Part shown: positions 13,201 through 24,436 of the stretch, piece after piece
How positions within the stretch are numbered: position 1 is the stretch's first letter
How the letters are laid out: the number at the start of each line of letters is the position of its first letter
Origin: Blepharisma stoltei
Lineage: Eukaryota; Ciliophora; Heterotrichea; Heterotrichida; Blepharismidae
Length of the DNA: 64,000 nt
Direction of reading: 5' to 3'
NCBI GenBank assembly: GCA_914767885.1
Contig: CAJZBQ010000027.1
Span: 372,001-436,000, forward strand
The notes under the pieces: model-generated
Database searches by the model: none
Told to the model about the DNA's origin: nothing
Seen by the model: only the letters and a program-made list of their open reading frames with translations
Program-made: the position numbers and the translations under genes

Positions 13201-13680
13201 ACATCTGTGGATTTTATAATGACTCCTTGTGTAATTTTTATATAGTTATTCCTTGCTCAGTCTTCAGATAAAAACAACCAAACAGGAAATTTGGTGTCTT
13301 TTGATAAATATGTGCTTGGGTCAACTGGAACAGTAGAGTCAATGACATATAATAGGTATTTTGAAATTCTCGTCAATTTCAATGTAGATATATCTGGATT
13401 GCTAATAGTAAGAACACTCAACATGGATTTTCTTCTATTTTGAAGCAGCGTTTTTGGATCAGTTGGAGGAATAATTGAGGTTGCGGGACATTTTATGGAG
13501 CACTTTGAAGAGGGATACAATGATAGAAAGGAAAAAAAGCAGCTTAAGGAGGAAAGGGAAAAAAGAATTTATGAAGTTGAAAAATTTAAATCGATTTTTC
13601 ATAGTTTTGCCGATATCAAAGGGCAATCCAAGCAATCAACATTTGATCTTGAAAATGCGTCGGAAGCAGACCCGTTTTAA
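10249..13680 (+). CDS. Kelch-repeat, cysteine-rich multipass membrane protein (paralogue B)
   Basis: The protein is about 1,123 aa after removing four 15-nt introns; there is no IES. It is collinear with the gene at 5884: signal peptide (MLFYLCLLFYLVSGLHS), kelch repeats, Cys-rich GCC2/GCC3-like block (CQPGSYSEEF.., CPKGTF.., CPAGMQC), two transmembrane segments, a Cys-containing loop, a third hydrophobic segment and a basic tail with KEKKQLKEEREK. Shared introns at three sites and colinear domains show that the pair arose by tandem duplication. Intron 10770-10784 is present only here. The likely location is the cell surface; the ligand is unknown. Because it lacks IESs, this copy is a useful internal control for the insertions in copy A. 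Confidence 0.88.
10615..10629 (+). other. 15-nt intron 1, paralogue B
   Basis: The sequence GTAAAATTAATTTAG lies between SFNLDFFI and WEQL. It contains stops in frame and is shared with paralogue A. Confidence 0.85.
10770..10784 (+). other. 15-nt intron 2, paralogue B only
   Basis: The sequence GTAAATAACATTCAG is removed to give NRLYLLDLQN. Paralogue A reads RLYIFDFEN continuously here, so this is an intron gain or loss after duplication. Confidence 0.8.
11376..11390 (+). other. 15-nt intron 3, paralogue B
   Basis: The sequence GTAATTTTCAATTAG joins GNDEL to LNDLW. Position and phase are as in paralogue A. Confidence 0.85.
13231..13245 (+). other. 15-nt intron 4, paralogue B
   Basis: The sequence GTAATTTTTATATAG joins MTPC to LFLAQS. 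Its position is shared with paralogue A. Confidence 0.85.
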
Positions 13681-13965
13681 ATTCCTTTGTGGAAAAACAC
13701 GCATTGCAAACTTCTGTCTATTGCATAATTAGATTAAATATGTATATGAATTATTATGCCAGAATAAAAAGTTTGGTACTTATTTTAAAATTAACTCAGC
13801 AAGTCTTTGCATGGATTGATGAGTTATTTGCATAGAAAATTGTGCTAATTTTTTTTTTAAAATAGCCTATTAGTCTTTTTCAAAGCTTATTTATAAAATA
13901 TAAAATTTAAAATCAAATCTAAAGCAAGCAAACTCCACATTCCAACAGCATTGGAGTGTCCAAAG

Positions 13966-15801
13966 ATGCCTACAAGTATCTTGAAGAAATTTGATAATAA
14001 TTATGAGCTAAGCCTTGGTCCTGGCTCATATAGATCAGCCACACCAACTCCAGGCCCTGCATATCAATTTGACACATCCCCTAGATTGGCAAGTCCAATC
14101 GAGCACCAACTTAGCTCTGTCTTGATTAGATATAGTGGAAGCAAACAAAAATTTGCTAATAGAGATATTTCAGCACGTGATATTTCTTTGCATACACGTA
14201 AGAAAAAGAATGATTTGCTCAAAGAAAAATCTCAACAAAGATTAATTGATGCAGCTCTGACAAAAAAAACAAAAGAGTTTATTCAAATAGCTAACTCCCC
14301 CCTTCGTAAGCGAGCAAAACTATTAGAAAAATCCCTATTTTTTGCCCAAAAGCCCACCCTTTCTGAGCGAGCAACAATTTTTTAATAGAAAAATTCTTTA
14401 TTGAAAATAATTTTTTGATATATAAGTTGATAAGCTAATTCTGTTAATTTGAACAAATTACGTTTTAAAACATAAATTTTACAAATTAAATTAAGTGGGA
14501 GTTTTTTACATTCGAAAAAAAAAAATTAACCCCCTCCGTGACTGAACTAGTTTTTTTTTTTCGCTCACGGAGGGGGGAGTAAGCATGAAAATCTTGTAAA
14601 AAGTCTTGAAGAAAAATATGCTAAATATGAATTCAGGAGAAATAGAAAAGAAATCTTACAGATCAAACAAAACTGAGGAATTCTATTTATAATTATAGCA
14701 TCTTCATGATCGTGAAGACAGCAATTTAATAAGCACAAAAGGTTCAAAGAGAAAGTCAATTTCTTAGGAAAGTGGTTTACAATAATGTGTTTGATAATTG
14801 GGAAGATTAGGCTTAGATGCAAAATGATTAAAAATAGGGAAGCTTGGAATGCCCTAAGAAGTAAAATGACTCGATATATAAGAAACTGAAAGTTGAATCG
14901 AAAAAATAAGCAGTCACAGATTATGGTGAACTTTCTTGATTGATCTCTGAGCCATGCACAAGCATATCAGATAATTAAACGATTTAGGAAAAAAATAATT
15001 TTAATCCAAAAAAGTCTCAAATCAATGAAGCTAATTCATAAAGCAAGAATTGATACCCTAATGCTACTGTGATCTAAAACAGAGCCACAGATAGAGATCG
15101 ATCCTAAGAAAAAGCAAAATATCAACAATCAATTTGTTCCTGAAAAAATAAAGCTTCACTACTTGAAACCCTATCTATTAAAAAAGTTAAAAGAATTTTC
15201 AAAAGAAATTAGCCAACATTTTAGAATGATAAAATCAAGAGAAATTGAATTATCCATGCAAAAGCATATGTACGAAATTGAAAGGGCTGTGACTGGTAAG
15301 AAATTTAACATAAGAAATCTTCTGCCTAAAAGACCTAGGTTTATTTTATACACTTGTAAAATCGAATTAAAAGATGTTATCAAAAATGCACTGAAAGATA
15401 AGGACGATTGAAGTACCATTTTGGGTACGAAAGTTAATGACACTAAAAGTTTATTGGCTAAACAGTTTTCAATTGCATCAGCAGAATCTCACAAAGTGAG
15501 AAAAAGGAGTAGAAAAAAGAAAAAGATCGTTTTTGAAGATATTGAAATAGCAACGAGAAGTCGAAGCCGAACTATTCGAAATAATAGGCCAAATCAGATT
15601 TTGCCAGCACCATCTAAAGCTTTATTTTCCAGATATGAAGTAAAGAATGCTATTATCGAAGAATCTGACCCTAGCTTCCAAAATTTGAGAGGGCAGCCAA
15701 CAGAAGCGAGCTTTAAAGAGAGTAAAATGGATATTGAAGAAGATGAAGATTTTGATTTTAATACTATTAGAGTCAGACAGAGATCAAGAACCAGAAGATA
15801 A
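13966..15801 (+). CDS. STPGR/SHIPPO-like N-terminus with long basic tail, probable cytoskeletal protein
   Basis: The protein is about 515 aa after removing the IES at 14292. The N-terminus holds LGPGSYRSATPTPGPAYQF, which resembles the Pro-Gly-rich repeats (STPGR, SHIPPO) of ciliary and sperm-tail microtubule proteins. The rest is strongly basic and helical, with many Lys and Arg and an RLRCKMIKNREAW-like IQ-type stretch; the tail is Arg/Ser rich (RSRSRTIR, RQRSRTRR) with an acidic patch before it. Several UGA codons lie inside and read as Trp. An upstream TTG frame at 13951 is not a credible start; ATG 13966 is. A link to ciliary microtubules is inference from the short PG-rich motif only, so the function stays open. 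Confidence 0.65.
14292..14579. mobile_element. MITE-like IES, family 1
   Basis: The segment is 288 bp between TA at 14292 and TA at 14580. The left end (actccccccttcgtaagcga) is followed about 55 bp in by a second direct copy of the inner repeat. The right end is a hairpin pair closed by tcgctcacggaggggggag. Excision gives IAKHENL and keeps the frame open for a further 1.2 kb. Confidence 0.9.
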
Positions 15802-16433
15802 ATATACTAAATATTATCTGTTTTAGTTTATCTTTCTCTAATTTTTTATAACTAACTTAAACTTAAAATTTCAAATAACTCAAAAATTTGTTTTAAGACA
15901 GCCTTATGATATTTTATGATGGCTCAATTAAATAGCTTTGTATATAAAACACTTTCATTGACCCTTACGGCCTCATCATTTGAGTGTATGCTGTGTAAAT
16001 GCAGGGTGATTTATGAATTTTAGGAAAAGAAGCTGCATTTAAAGGATTTAAAAATTACATTTGAATGAACTAGATAGATTGCATTTGGATCAATATGATT
16101 ATGACATTAATGAACTACAAGTTGGATTAGTATAATTGGAAACTATTTGCAGAGCCAAATGCCACTTTTTATCCTTATCAAGTGCATTTTCAGCTAATAA
16201 GAGAAAGGTAATGCATATCATTCAAAACATTATAGTTTCTAACAGCTCAGATATTAGATGTTTATATATTCTGAAGTGTAATTATAAGAATCAAAGCGTT
16301 ATGAATAAGTTATAAGTTAACTATAAAGTTATTAAATCCCAAAATTTCAGTTCGAAAAAATGAGCAATTAATTCTAAATTTATAAGCCAATTATATATTT
16401 ATTAAATTTAGCTATGCCCTCTCAAATTATAAG
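15802..16433. other. Intergenic, no gene seen
   Basis: This is AT-rich DNA between the STPGR-like gene and the kelch pseudogene. No matched terminal repeats or long frame were found. Confidence 0.45.
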
Positions 16434-17476
16434 ATGGAGCTCAAAGCTCAGAATTCACTCAAATTGCTTCATTCTAGTTTATTTCAGATCTAGAAAAGAA
16501 TAAAGGAGGATTCGTTCAATATCATTTTAATAAAGTTCTTGACAATCGATTATTGGATCCTCAAGACTTAAAAGCAAAATCATCTGCGATTTTAAGAAGC
16601 ATTAGCAGTCCTGAAATAGAGCGAGATTACAGAAGAACTTGCTCATTATATGAAAAACAGAGTTCTGCTTTTGCTCTGAATCTCCAAGAAGCTTTTAAAG
16701 AATATTTAAATGCTTATCACCAAGCTGTATCTCTATATTTAATTAGAGAAGTCAACAAGAAAGCTAATTTATTTATTTATGACACTGAAAGTAAAAAAGA
16801 GATAAGAAAACCTTTGAAGTTTTCTAAGAAAGTCGATAACACCACATGCATAGCTCGACTTCCAAATGGTAAGCTATTCTGTTTTGGTAGAAGATAGCCT
16901 TCTGGGATTGCTTTTATAATTTCTGACAATTTCAGTGTTAGAGAACTACCACCTGGAACACCATGCTACTTATCATCAGCTATATTTCAACAAGTCTGTT
17001 TATTGTTTTGGAGGATTAGCTAAAGGAAATGTATTTTTATTTTTGTCAGAAAAGTTTGACTTGGATAAAAATCAATGATTTAAATTACCCCCATTGATGC
17101 AGCATGATTACTGCTGCCATTGTGTAGTATTTAAGAGGAACATTTTGATAGCTGGGATACAGAAGAATCTTATGCTATTTTCAGTTGACCTAGACTCTTT
17201 CTCTAAAATTCCATACGAATTTAGCTTAGTCAGAAAGATTTTATAAATGCAGAAAGATTGTATATAATTGAGTGTGAAATGGGATTTATATATGAAAGCG
17301 AGACAGAAGATGTATATGTTTGGAAAAAAATCGCAAAATCAGGATTACGCCATTATTCTCTTCAAGTTTCATGCTCATATAATAAAGGAGGAATTTACAT
17401 AGGGTGCGTTCAAAATCCTAGATACAATTACTGAAAATTTAGCTTAGATGTAAAAAAAGTAGATGAACTATTATAG
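16434..17476 (+). pseudogene. Degenerate copy of the kelch-motif gene at 19105
   Basis: It starts MELKAQ.. and ends ..DELL* and aligns along most of its length with the intact gene at 19105 (DYRRTCSLYE, TARLPNG/IARLPNGKLFCFG, GTPCYLSSA). The early part diverges and contains a stop. A TAG replaces the GAG (Glu) codon after FGRR near 16896. A 2-base deletion follows YLSSAI near 16984, and a 1-base deletion lies near 17244. Three or more independent lesions make a pseudogene more likely than hidden introns or IESs, none of which could be fitted. It may have been silenced after duplication. Confidence 0.75.
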
Positions 17477-17751
17477 CTTGCAAATTTCTATAAAATAAAT
17501 TCGATAATAATAAAACTTTTCCCACTAATCACCATTCAAAGCTTAAAATTTAGATTTCTTTAAATAGAGGAAGCTTTCAATTTTATTTTCCCTAAGTTTT
17601 ATCTGTGTTCAGATTTTATCATTGGCAATATTTATGCATAAATTTTTATTAATTTATAATTTATATACAGAATTATCAATAGCGTTTTCTATAAATTAGC
17701 GTGAATGGTATAAATAATGAGATTAAACATTAATATAGGCTATTCAGAGAT

Positions 17752-18759
17752 TTATATAAGTTTCATATAATTTTCAATTGAAGTCAGTGTTTCATCTTGA
17801 TTTCTAATATAGAAATAAATATTTGGTATTATAGGAATAAATCTATTGGATTTTAATCTTGAAGGATAACGAACTATATTTGTCATATTTGTCAAATTCA
17901 ATGAGTCAACTAATTCTTTAAGATCTGCAAAATAGTTTATATCCTTGAATTTTTGGAGTAAATTCTCTTTGTTATTTTGTCTTCATTTAGTGATCCCTTT
18001 TGCCAATTCATAATGATAAGTAAACCTGAGCCCATCATCGCTGACCCAAAAATTAAAATCGATAATTCTCGGATTAACAAAGTATTTCTCTTCTATTTCA
18101 CTTACAAGTATTCTTTTAAAATCCGAATTAAATTTAATGCAATTGAGACACAATGGCTTTTTAATGTACTTGCACCATATAAGCTCAGATTTTATGGTTT
18201 TAAGGGTCTTGCATCCAAAGCATGTTCTTTTTCAAGTTTCTTGGTATTTTTTAATTCAGCTTGATTTCGTTAGTTTAGTATTTCCATATTCGACCAAATA
18301 AAAATGGTACCATAATTCTTCACTATTTGCAGAATCATAAATGGCTTTAGAAATGATAGCCAATTTTAAAACTTCGTCAGTTGGATGTAGAAATTTAAAA
18401 ATTTCTATTCAGGCTCGCTTTAATCTGAAAACTCCTGAAGTAAACTTTTTTTTGATATCGTAGTCAATATCATGAGGGCGTTTAATTGGCAAATTGCCTA
18501 AATTTCTTGGAAATAAATAATTTTCTAAAAGTTGTAAATCTCAATTATTAAGATAAATATCAAAATCACTGATTTGCAATACATTATTTGATTTATACGA
18601 AAAGCAACTGAGGTGAAAGAATTCTCTTGGAGAAATTATGATAATTTCGAGTCTTCTAATAATTCCATTGCAAGCATTGCATATACTTTCAAATTCGGGA
18701 GCGTATCCAATCCAGGGTTTATTTGTGACACTCTGCGTATTAGTCAGAAAAGAGCCCAT
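17752..18759 (-). CDS. F-box-like protein with zinc-binding Cys/His clusters
   Basis: The protein is about 335 aa in a single exon when UGA reads as Trp at five sites. The N-terminal part has CNAC..FFHLSC, a C-x2-C...H-x3-C arrangement like a PARP-type or treble-clef finger (about residues 27-53). The middle block (FLHPTDEVLKLAIISKAIYDSANSEELW) has the spacing of an F-box ending in the typical LW. A second pair of CxxC motifs (CFGC..CLNC) follows. F-box proteins recruit substrates to SCF ubiquitin ligases; that role is an inference from a short match. The gene lies between the kelch pseudogene and the kelch gene but is on the opposite strand. Confidence 0.6.
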
Positions 18760-19104
18760 TAATAAATTTATATGGTGGGAAATTTTAATAATACTGTAGG
18801 TGGTTTATTATCTGAAATAAATATGTTTTTAGAGCAATCTATGCAGAACTGTTCGGATAACCCATAATAGAAACTGACTTAAATAAATATTTAATAAATA
18901 GGACATCATCTAAATCAAGGCAACTTATCCCTAGAAATTAATCTTTTTATTTATATTGGTTTATTGAATAGAATGAAATCTTTATTGTAATTAAAATTTT
19001 CAAATCTTGATGCAAACTATATATATTTATTCCTCTTATAGCAAAGACTATTTTTCTGCAGTAAATTAGAAATATATAAAGAACATCGTTTTTATAATTT
19101 ATAT
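18760..19104. other. Divergent intergenic region
   Basis: These 345 bp lie between the starts of the F-box-like gene and the kelch gene. They are AT-rich and presumably hold both promoters. No motif could be named. Confidence 0.45.
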
Positions 19105-20166
19105 ATGGAGCTCAAAACTCAAAAACAGCTTAAATTACTTAATTCTCAACTCAATATTTTAGCAGTAGAAGATTTGATATATGAAGCAAGTCAAACTCTT
19201 CCAGAACTTCAAGACCTTGATTCACAATTATTTAATTGCCAATACCTCAAAGCTAAAACATCTGAGATTTGAAAAAGAGTCAATAGCCCAGAATTAGAGC
19301 TGGATTTTAGACGAACTTGCTCGCTATTTGAAAGCCAAAACTATAATTCTGATCCATTTCTAGCTCAAGCTTATAAAGAATATATTGAGGCTTATTATCA
19401 AGCCACATCCCTTTATCTTTTTAACTATGAGAAATGAGATTTCGAAACCAATGCGTTTATTTATAACACTAAAAGTGAAAGAGAAATTAGGACAATATTT
19501 AAAAAAGAAAGACTAATAAACTGAGGCACAAGCACTGCTCGGCTTCCTAATGGCGGAATATTCTGTTTTGGTAAGCATGAGCCAACTAGAGGAATTACGA
19601 TGATAGTTGATAGTGATTTGAGGTTTCAAGTGTTGCCATCTGGAACACCTTGCTACTTATCTTCAGCTGTATACTTCGACAGGTCTGTCTACTGCTTTGG
19701 TGGAATGTACTACAACAAACCCTTGACTTTATCTTGCAGATTTGATTTAGATGAGAATCGATGAATTAAATTAAATCCGATGCCAAAAGCTGATTGGCTT
19801 ACACACAGTGTAGTATTTAAAGGGAACATTCTAATTTCTGGAAAAGAGAATAAAAATCTATTATTGTATTCCATGAAAATCAACTCTTTCACAACAATTC
19901 CTTATGAATTTCCGATAGATAAAAGAAAGATCTTAATAAATATAGGTAGATTGTATTTGATTGAATGTTTCGGCGGACTGATATTTGAAAGTGAAATTGG
20001 AGATGAGTATACTTGGAAACAAATAGCCACCTCAATAATCAGCCAATATTCTAATCAATTCTATTTCTCATATAACAAAGGAGCAATATATATTGGAATT
20101 CTAGAAGACAAAGGTACTAATTATTATAAATTTAACTTAAATGAAAAAATCATGATTAAACTTTAA
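19105..20166 (+). CDS. Kelch-motif protein, intracellular
   Basis: The protein is about 353 aa, with no signal peptide or membrane segment. Kelch-type repeats appear in the second half: ARLPNGGIFCFGKH, RSVYCFGGMYYN, RFDLDENRWIKLNPMP, HSVVFKGNILISG. The N-terminal 150 residues are helical and unassigned (MELKTQKQLKLLNSQL.., FRRTCSLFESQ). Four UGA codons are read as Trp, including the conserved kelch Trp in ENRWIKL. The frame has no other stop until TAA 20166. It probably folds as a partial beta-propeller that mediates protein contacts. The copy at 16434 is a decayed relative. Confidence 0.75.
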
Positions 20167-20303
20167 CAATTCTTAGCTTGCTTGTAAATAAAATTAATAA
20201 TTTTCATTATTTATAATAAAATTTTTATATTAAGAAAAATAGCTGCCTATTCTATGATCATATAACGTTTTAATAATTATTTTTTGGAATTTGTGTAAAT
20301 TTA

Positions 20304-21212
20304 TTAAAGAAAATACGGAACGACAGATCTAGGAGGGATGCTTTTAGCACTCTCCGGGACTTCTGTGAACATTTTAAAAGTGCTTGATAAATCCTCTGAA
20401 ACCTCCAAAATAGCTGCTTGGTTAGCACATCTATAAAAATAGTTCGGAGCACTCCAAACTGTGACTAAATTCTGAAGAGGAAACCAAAACTTGTACCCTT
20501 CTTGCACGAGCTGGTGTGCTCTGCATATTAAATTGAGACCATTAATATGGTTAAATTCTTCAGTCACTTTTGATCCGAAAATCCATCCAGCGCCTCTTGG
20601 ACTCATTGACCAAGTTTCAATATCTTCAGGATCACTCCACATAAGATCGCAAAATGCCCCTTCATGAGGAATTTCAACTTTTCTTTCTATTACCCTAATT
20701 TGGTCAATCGTCTTTATTTCAGGCGACAATCCACCATGCACGCATAAAATTTTGTCTTCTACCACTGCTGATATATTTAAGTAGTCAAAGACCTCTGTGC
20801 AGTACTTCCAGGGGTTTGCATTGCCGTATTTCCGAACGCATTCGTCATAAAAGCCATAAACTTGTGTAATTTGTCTGCTTTCGTGGTTGCCTCTGAGTAA
20901 TGTGATGCTTTGTGGATAGTTGGCTTTTAGGGCCATGAGGAACTCAAATGTTTCTACTGAATTATAGCCACGATCGACGTAGTCGCCCATAAAAATATAG
21001 TTTTTTTCAGGGATTGGGCCTCCTACTCTAAAAAGTTCGAGAAGGTCGTAAAATTGTCCATGGATATCTCCACAGATTATCACAGGAGCTGAAACTGGCT
21101 GGACATTATTTTCTTCCATGAGTATTGACTTGACTTTCTCGCAGAGATTAAACAGATCGCTTTCAGCAAGACACTTACCTTGCTTTAGTGTATTGAGCCA
21201 CTCTTCTTCCAT
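20304..21212 (-). CDS. PPP6C: Serine/threonine phosphatase catalytic subunit, PP6-type
   Basis: The protein is 302 aa, the usual length for the PP2A/PP4/PP6 catalytic family, in a single exon without UGA codons. All metal and phosphate motifs are present: GDIHGQ (about residue 48), GDYVDRG (about 76), RGNHES (about 106), HGGLSP (about 160) and the terminal PYFL that is carboxymethylated in this family. The run NVQPVSAPV, the YFYRC variant and the ending IPPR..PYFL match PP6 better than PP4 or PP2A. PP6 acts with SAPS-domain and ankyrin subunits in cell-cycle and stress signalling. The subtype call could change with a tree; the enzyme class is certain. Confidence 0.88.
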   Translation of the reverse strand: MEEEWLNTLKQGKCLAESDLFNLCEKVKSILMEENNVQPVSAPVIICGDIHGQFYDLLELFRVGGPIPEKNYIFMGDYVDRGYNSVETFEFLMALKANYPQSITLLRGNHESRQITQVYGFYDECVRKYGNANPWKYCTEVFDYLNISAVVEDKILCVHGGLSPEIKTIDQIRVIERKVEIPHEGAFCDLMWSDPEDIETWSMSPRGAGWIFGSKVTEEFNHINGLNLICRAHQLVQEGYKFWFPLQNLVTVWSAPNYFYRCANQAAILEVSEDLSSTFKMFTEVPESAKSIPPRSVVPYFL

Positions 21213-21604
21213 AAATTGAATTAAGAATTGAGAAAATGGCTAATTTAGCTGAAATGTTAAAGATTGTTATTGTTAAGCTTAGGCTTGGGAGGGCAATATT
21301 AGAATAGCTGTGATTTTACTAAAAATTCATTGCTAATCACTTGAATTATCAATTCTACTGCGCTTTACAATATTTTATGCATAAAGAATTGCTAGCTGCT
21401 AAATATTTGGGCACTTATATCAAATACTTTAAAAGTATTAATATTATAATTATTGAGTATCAATACATTTTTGTGTTAGAATTATTGAGAGGAACTTATG
21501 TCCATTTTTTTAAAGTGTTTTAAAATTGAACTCCTATCAATATTAGCATATAAAATTAGTATATCTGGGAAATAAGAGCAGTTAGATGGACTATTCAACC
21601 ATGC

Positions 21605-22850
21605 CAGCTTATAGCTCTTTTTGCACATTTGCTTATAAAGTGATGGGGTATAAATAGAGGGCAAGGCCTATCTCAAAGACATAATTACTTAACTAAAGCG
21701 AGAAGAAAAATATTGAATTCTTAGTTGACTCAGGTTATAAATTTAAATCTATTAAGAGCCGACAATGAATATAAGCTTTATTGATCATAGCTCCCTGCTG
21801 CTTAAGAAGGCTAGACACTTTGCTACTTTTAACTCTTGGCTTGTGTTTATTCCATTTTATTAAAATTTATGCAAGCTAAACATTTTGAATTCCAGTTTAA
21901 AACTAAAATATGAAAACTGGCAATAGAAATCTAAACATCAAGTCTATTAAAATCGAAATGTTACGATAACTTCAATTTAAAGAAAATTTGAGCTTTAATT
22001 GAATTTTCTGCTAAATAGGGATTTGGTAGCTATTAGTCTTTATTAATCCATTCGAAATTCTATGCTATTTTCAGAAAGAATTTTTACTTTTTAGTCTGGA
22101 GTAAGATGAAGTCCATTGCCATCTTGATCTTTATGTTAGAAAAATCTTGCAAAAATAAATTTCGACCTGAGATTTTATTCAAAACTTTAGTAAGAGGCAT
22201 TATTAATCCAATAGAAGCTCTATGCAAAATATCAGGTAGAGAATTAACTTATAGTTTTAATAAGTCTGAGATAATTAATAGTCTTATCATTTTCATTTTA
22301 GTTTTAAACTGGAATTTTAACATATTTAGGTTGCCTAAATGTTAATAAAATGGAATCAACACAAGCCAAGATGTAAAAGTAGTAAAGTGTCTAGCCTTCT
22401 CAAGAAGAAGGGAACTATTATCAAGGAAGTTTATATTCACTTTTCTGCTCTTAATAGATTTAAATTTAATAATCTGAGTCAACTAAGAAACTTACTCCCC
22501 CTCTCGGTGAGTGAGGTTAGACAAATTTTAGTAAAATTTTTGTTTTTCAAAATTTAAAAAATCCATATTGGTAAAAATTGAGAGTAAAAATTAATTTAAT
22601 TTGCAAAATTTAGGTTTCAAAATGCAAGTTGTCTAAATTTTAACAGAATTAGCTGCTCACGGAGGGTTGGTTTTTACCCAAAAATAGGGATTTTTTCAAT
22701 TGTTTTGTAGCTCACAGAGGGGGAGTCAGTATTTTCCTTTTCGCTTCATTAAATAGTTATATCTTGGAAATAGGCCTTGCCATCTATTTCAGCTCCCTTC
22801 ACTTTATAAGCAAATGCGCCAAAAAAGCTATAATAGCAATTTTTTTACTC
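21605..22850. repeat. Large imperfect inverted repeat
   Basis: Left-arm sequence (about 21605-21920) reappears inverted in the right arm (about 22290-22850). Examples are GCAAGGCCTAT and the run around AAGGCTAGACACTTT. The arms match at high identity over about 300 bp outside the inserted IES; the centre is only weakly similar. The right arm carries a family-1 IES absent from the left arm. Short open frames in the arms look like by-products. Confidence 0.8.
22493..22728. mobile_element. MITE-like IES, family 1, within an inverted-repeat arm
   Basis: The left end is TActccccctctcggtgag and the right end gtagctcacagagggggag. An inner ctcacggagggttgg copy gives the same double-repeat layout as other family members. 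The other arm of the inverted repeat is an empty site, which confirms the insertion. Confidence 0.75.
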
Positions 22851-23021
22851 CTTAGAATAAGAAGATAAATACAAATTAACAATAAAAACCCTAATATAGA
22901 AAGAAAAACTAACTCAAACTCTAATTTTATTTGCTATTGACTTTAAGGCAATATATATTAAAATATTAGAAAATTTTATATCATCCATTAATTTTCTATA
23001 CTCCAAATAGCTTTTGTAAGC

Positions 23022-23902
23022 TTATCTTTTGGAAATCATCATATTTCCATAATCCGCCAAGCTTCTTCTCTTGTCTGGAGAGTTGCTATACTCTCTTGAT
23101 ATACGAGGAGTGTATCCTAGAATAGGATTATTATAGATTATCAACGGATTTTGTTTTGTAAATTTAGGTTGCTTAAATATTGATAAATTCAACTTATCAT
23201 CATTACTATGCTTTAATCCAGGACTATGAGTAATATAAGAGGATAAAGAAGATGACTCATAATCTGTTGAAATTGACTGGCTTCTAGGATAAATTGGAGA
23301 TTGAATATCATTTAGTTTCTTACATTTCTCTTGATTAGCTAACAAGTTTTTTTTGTTGCTGGCTGAGGCTTTAAAAGTTTTAAAATAAATTATTTATAAA
23401 TGCTAGAAATGAAAAAAATAATTTATGCTTTTATGATGCAATTTGATATAATCAGATAAAATCCCATTATTATCGTCATAAATTATATATAAAATATTTT
23501 TCCAAGAAATAATTATACTAAAACATTTTTTGAGTGGGCTACTTTTGCAAAAAAATGAATAAAGAACTTTGGAGCATTTTTATATAACCGATGCAAGGAG
23601 TTAGGAGAAGAAATTCTATTCGCAAAATTTTGAGTATTTTGTTTTTCGGAAATCAAGTAATCTAAATTTAAGGAAGTGCCATTCGTTGGAGAGCCTTGGG
23701 GAGGGCTATTATTTGAAGACCGTTGATATTTAGTTCTCAGTATGTTTTCTTCAATTGAAAACGAATTATTGGATTTTGGTATTTCTCCAATTATAGCATA
23801 ATTGAGAGAATTTGTATTTTTTCTATGTCTAAATCTTTTCTTTCCAATGTTTACTTCTTCTGGATTGAGATCTAATTGAGGATGTTTTACTTTGAAAATC
23901 AT
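23022..23902 (-). CDS. Unknown Ser/Asn-rich protein, split by an IES
   Basis: The protein is about 243 aa once a segment of about 150 bp is removed. No domain is recognised. The N-terminal part contains KKRFRHRKN (a possible nuclear localisation signal) and is otherwise low-complexity and rich in Ser, Asn and Pro; the C-terminal part has several SP dipeptides and ends MMISKR. This looks like a disordered protein. Both halves lie in order on the same strand, and the join keeps whole codons, which is the main evidence that they are one gene. Two separate small genes cannot be excluded. Confidence 0.5.
23391..23539. mobile_element. Probable short TA-bounded IES (boundaries uncertain)
   Basis: This AT-rich segment with stops in all frames separates two open halves of the gene at 23022. 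TA at 23391 and TA at 23540 give a 149-bp deletion that restores the frame. Other TA pairs nearby (for example 23386 and 23583) also fit, so the ends are provisional. Confidence 0.5.
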
Positions 23903-24436
23903 TTCTTATTATTATCATCTTGCAAAAATATTTCTAGAAAGCAGCATTTGGCTTCACAATACAGTGCTTATTGCTAAATATAAATCTCCTCATCTGTATA
24001 AAATCTAGACTTATAAGGTATGCATTTGAATGCCTTTTTAAATTCAAAGGCTGCTTTAACTTTTGATTTAACTTTTAATATGAACTCTTTGAAATTTGCT
24101 TAAATTATGATAGCAATCATGCCTTAATCGATAGATAAAGAAATTATCTATTAAACAGGCTAATTAATTATTCAATTTATTTTCGATGAAGAATTTCTAA
24201 TAGGATGAAAGCTTTTGTAAGCTTTATAATAAAGAAGAATCTTTATATATCCCGTTTCTGGCAAAGATCGGGCTAAGCCCGATCTATAGCCGGAAACGGG
24301 CTATAAGCATTCTAAATAAATTATGATAAAATTTTATTAGATGACGTGAAATTAATAAAAGCACTATTCAGATCCCTATTGCCAAAAATAGGGATTAACT
24401 GACAGATTAGATACTCTATTTTAAACTTATAAAAAT
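23903..24436. other. Intergenic region upstream of Nup98
   Basis: AT-rich spacer between two divergent genes. The only notable structure is the GC-rich palindrome at 24250-24305. Confidence 0.5.
24250..24305. repeat. GC-rich palindrome (hairpin) flanked by TATA
   Basis: Nested complementary arms CCCGTTTC/GAAACGGG and GATCGGGC/GCCCGATC enclose a 3-base centre, with a small TGGC/GCC stem between them. The about 50 bp of paired GC-rich DNA stands out in an AT-rich spacer. TATAT and CTATA lie directly outside the arms. Confidence 0.8.

Noticed and set aside
20304-21212. PP2A or PP4 catalytic subunit
   Set aside because: The C-terminal IPPR..PYFL and the QPVSAPV segment fit PP6 better, though a tree would be needed to settle it.
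21341-22557. Short frames in the 21.6-22.8 kb inverted repeat
   Set aside because: None is conserved between the two arms as protein, and one runs into an IES end.
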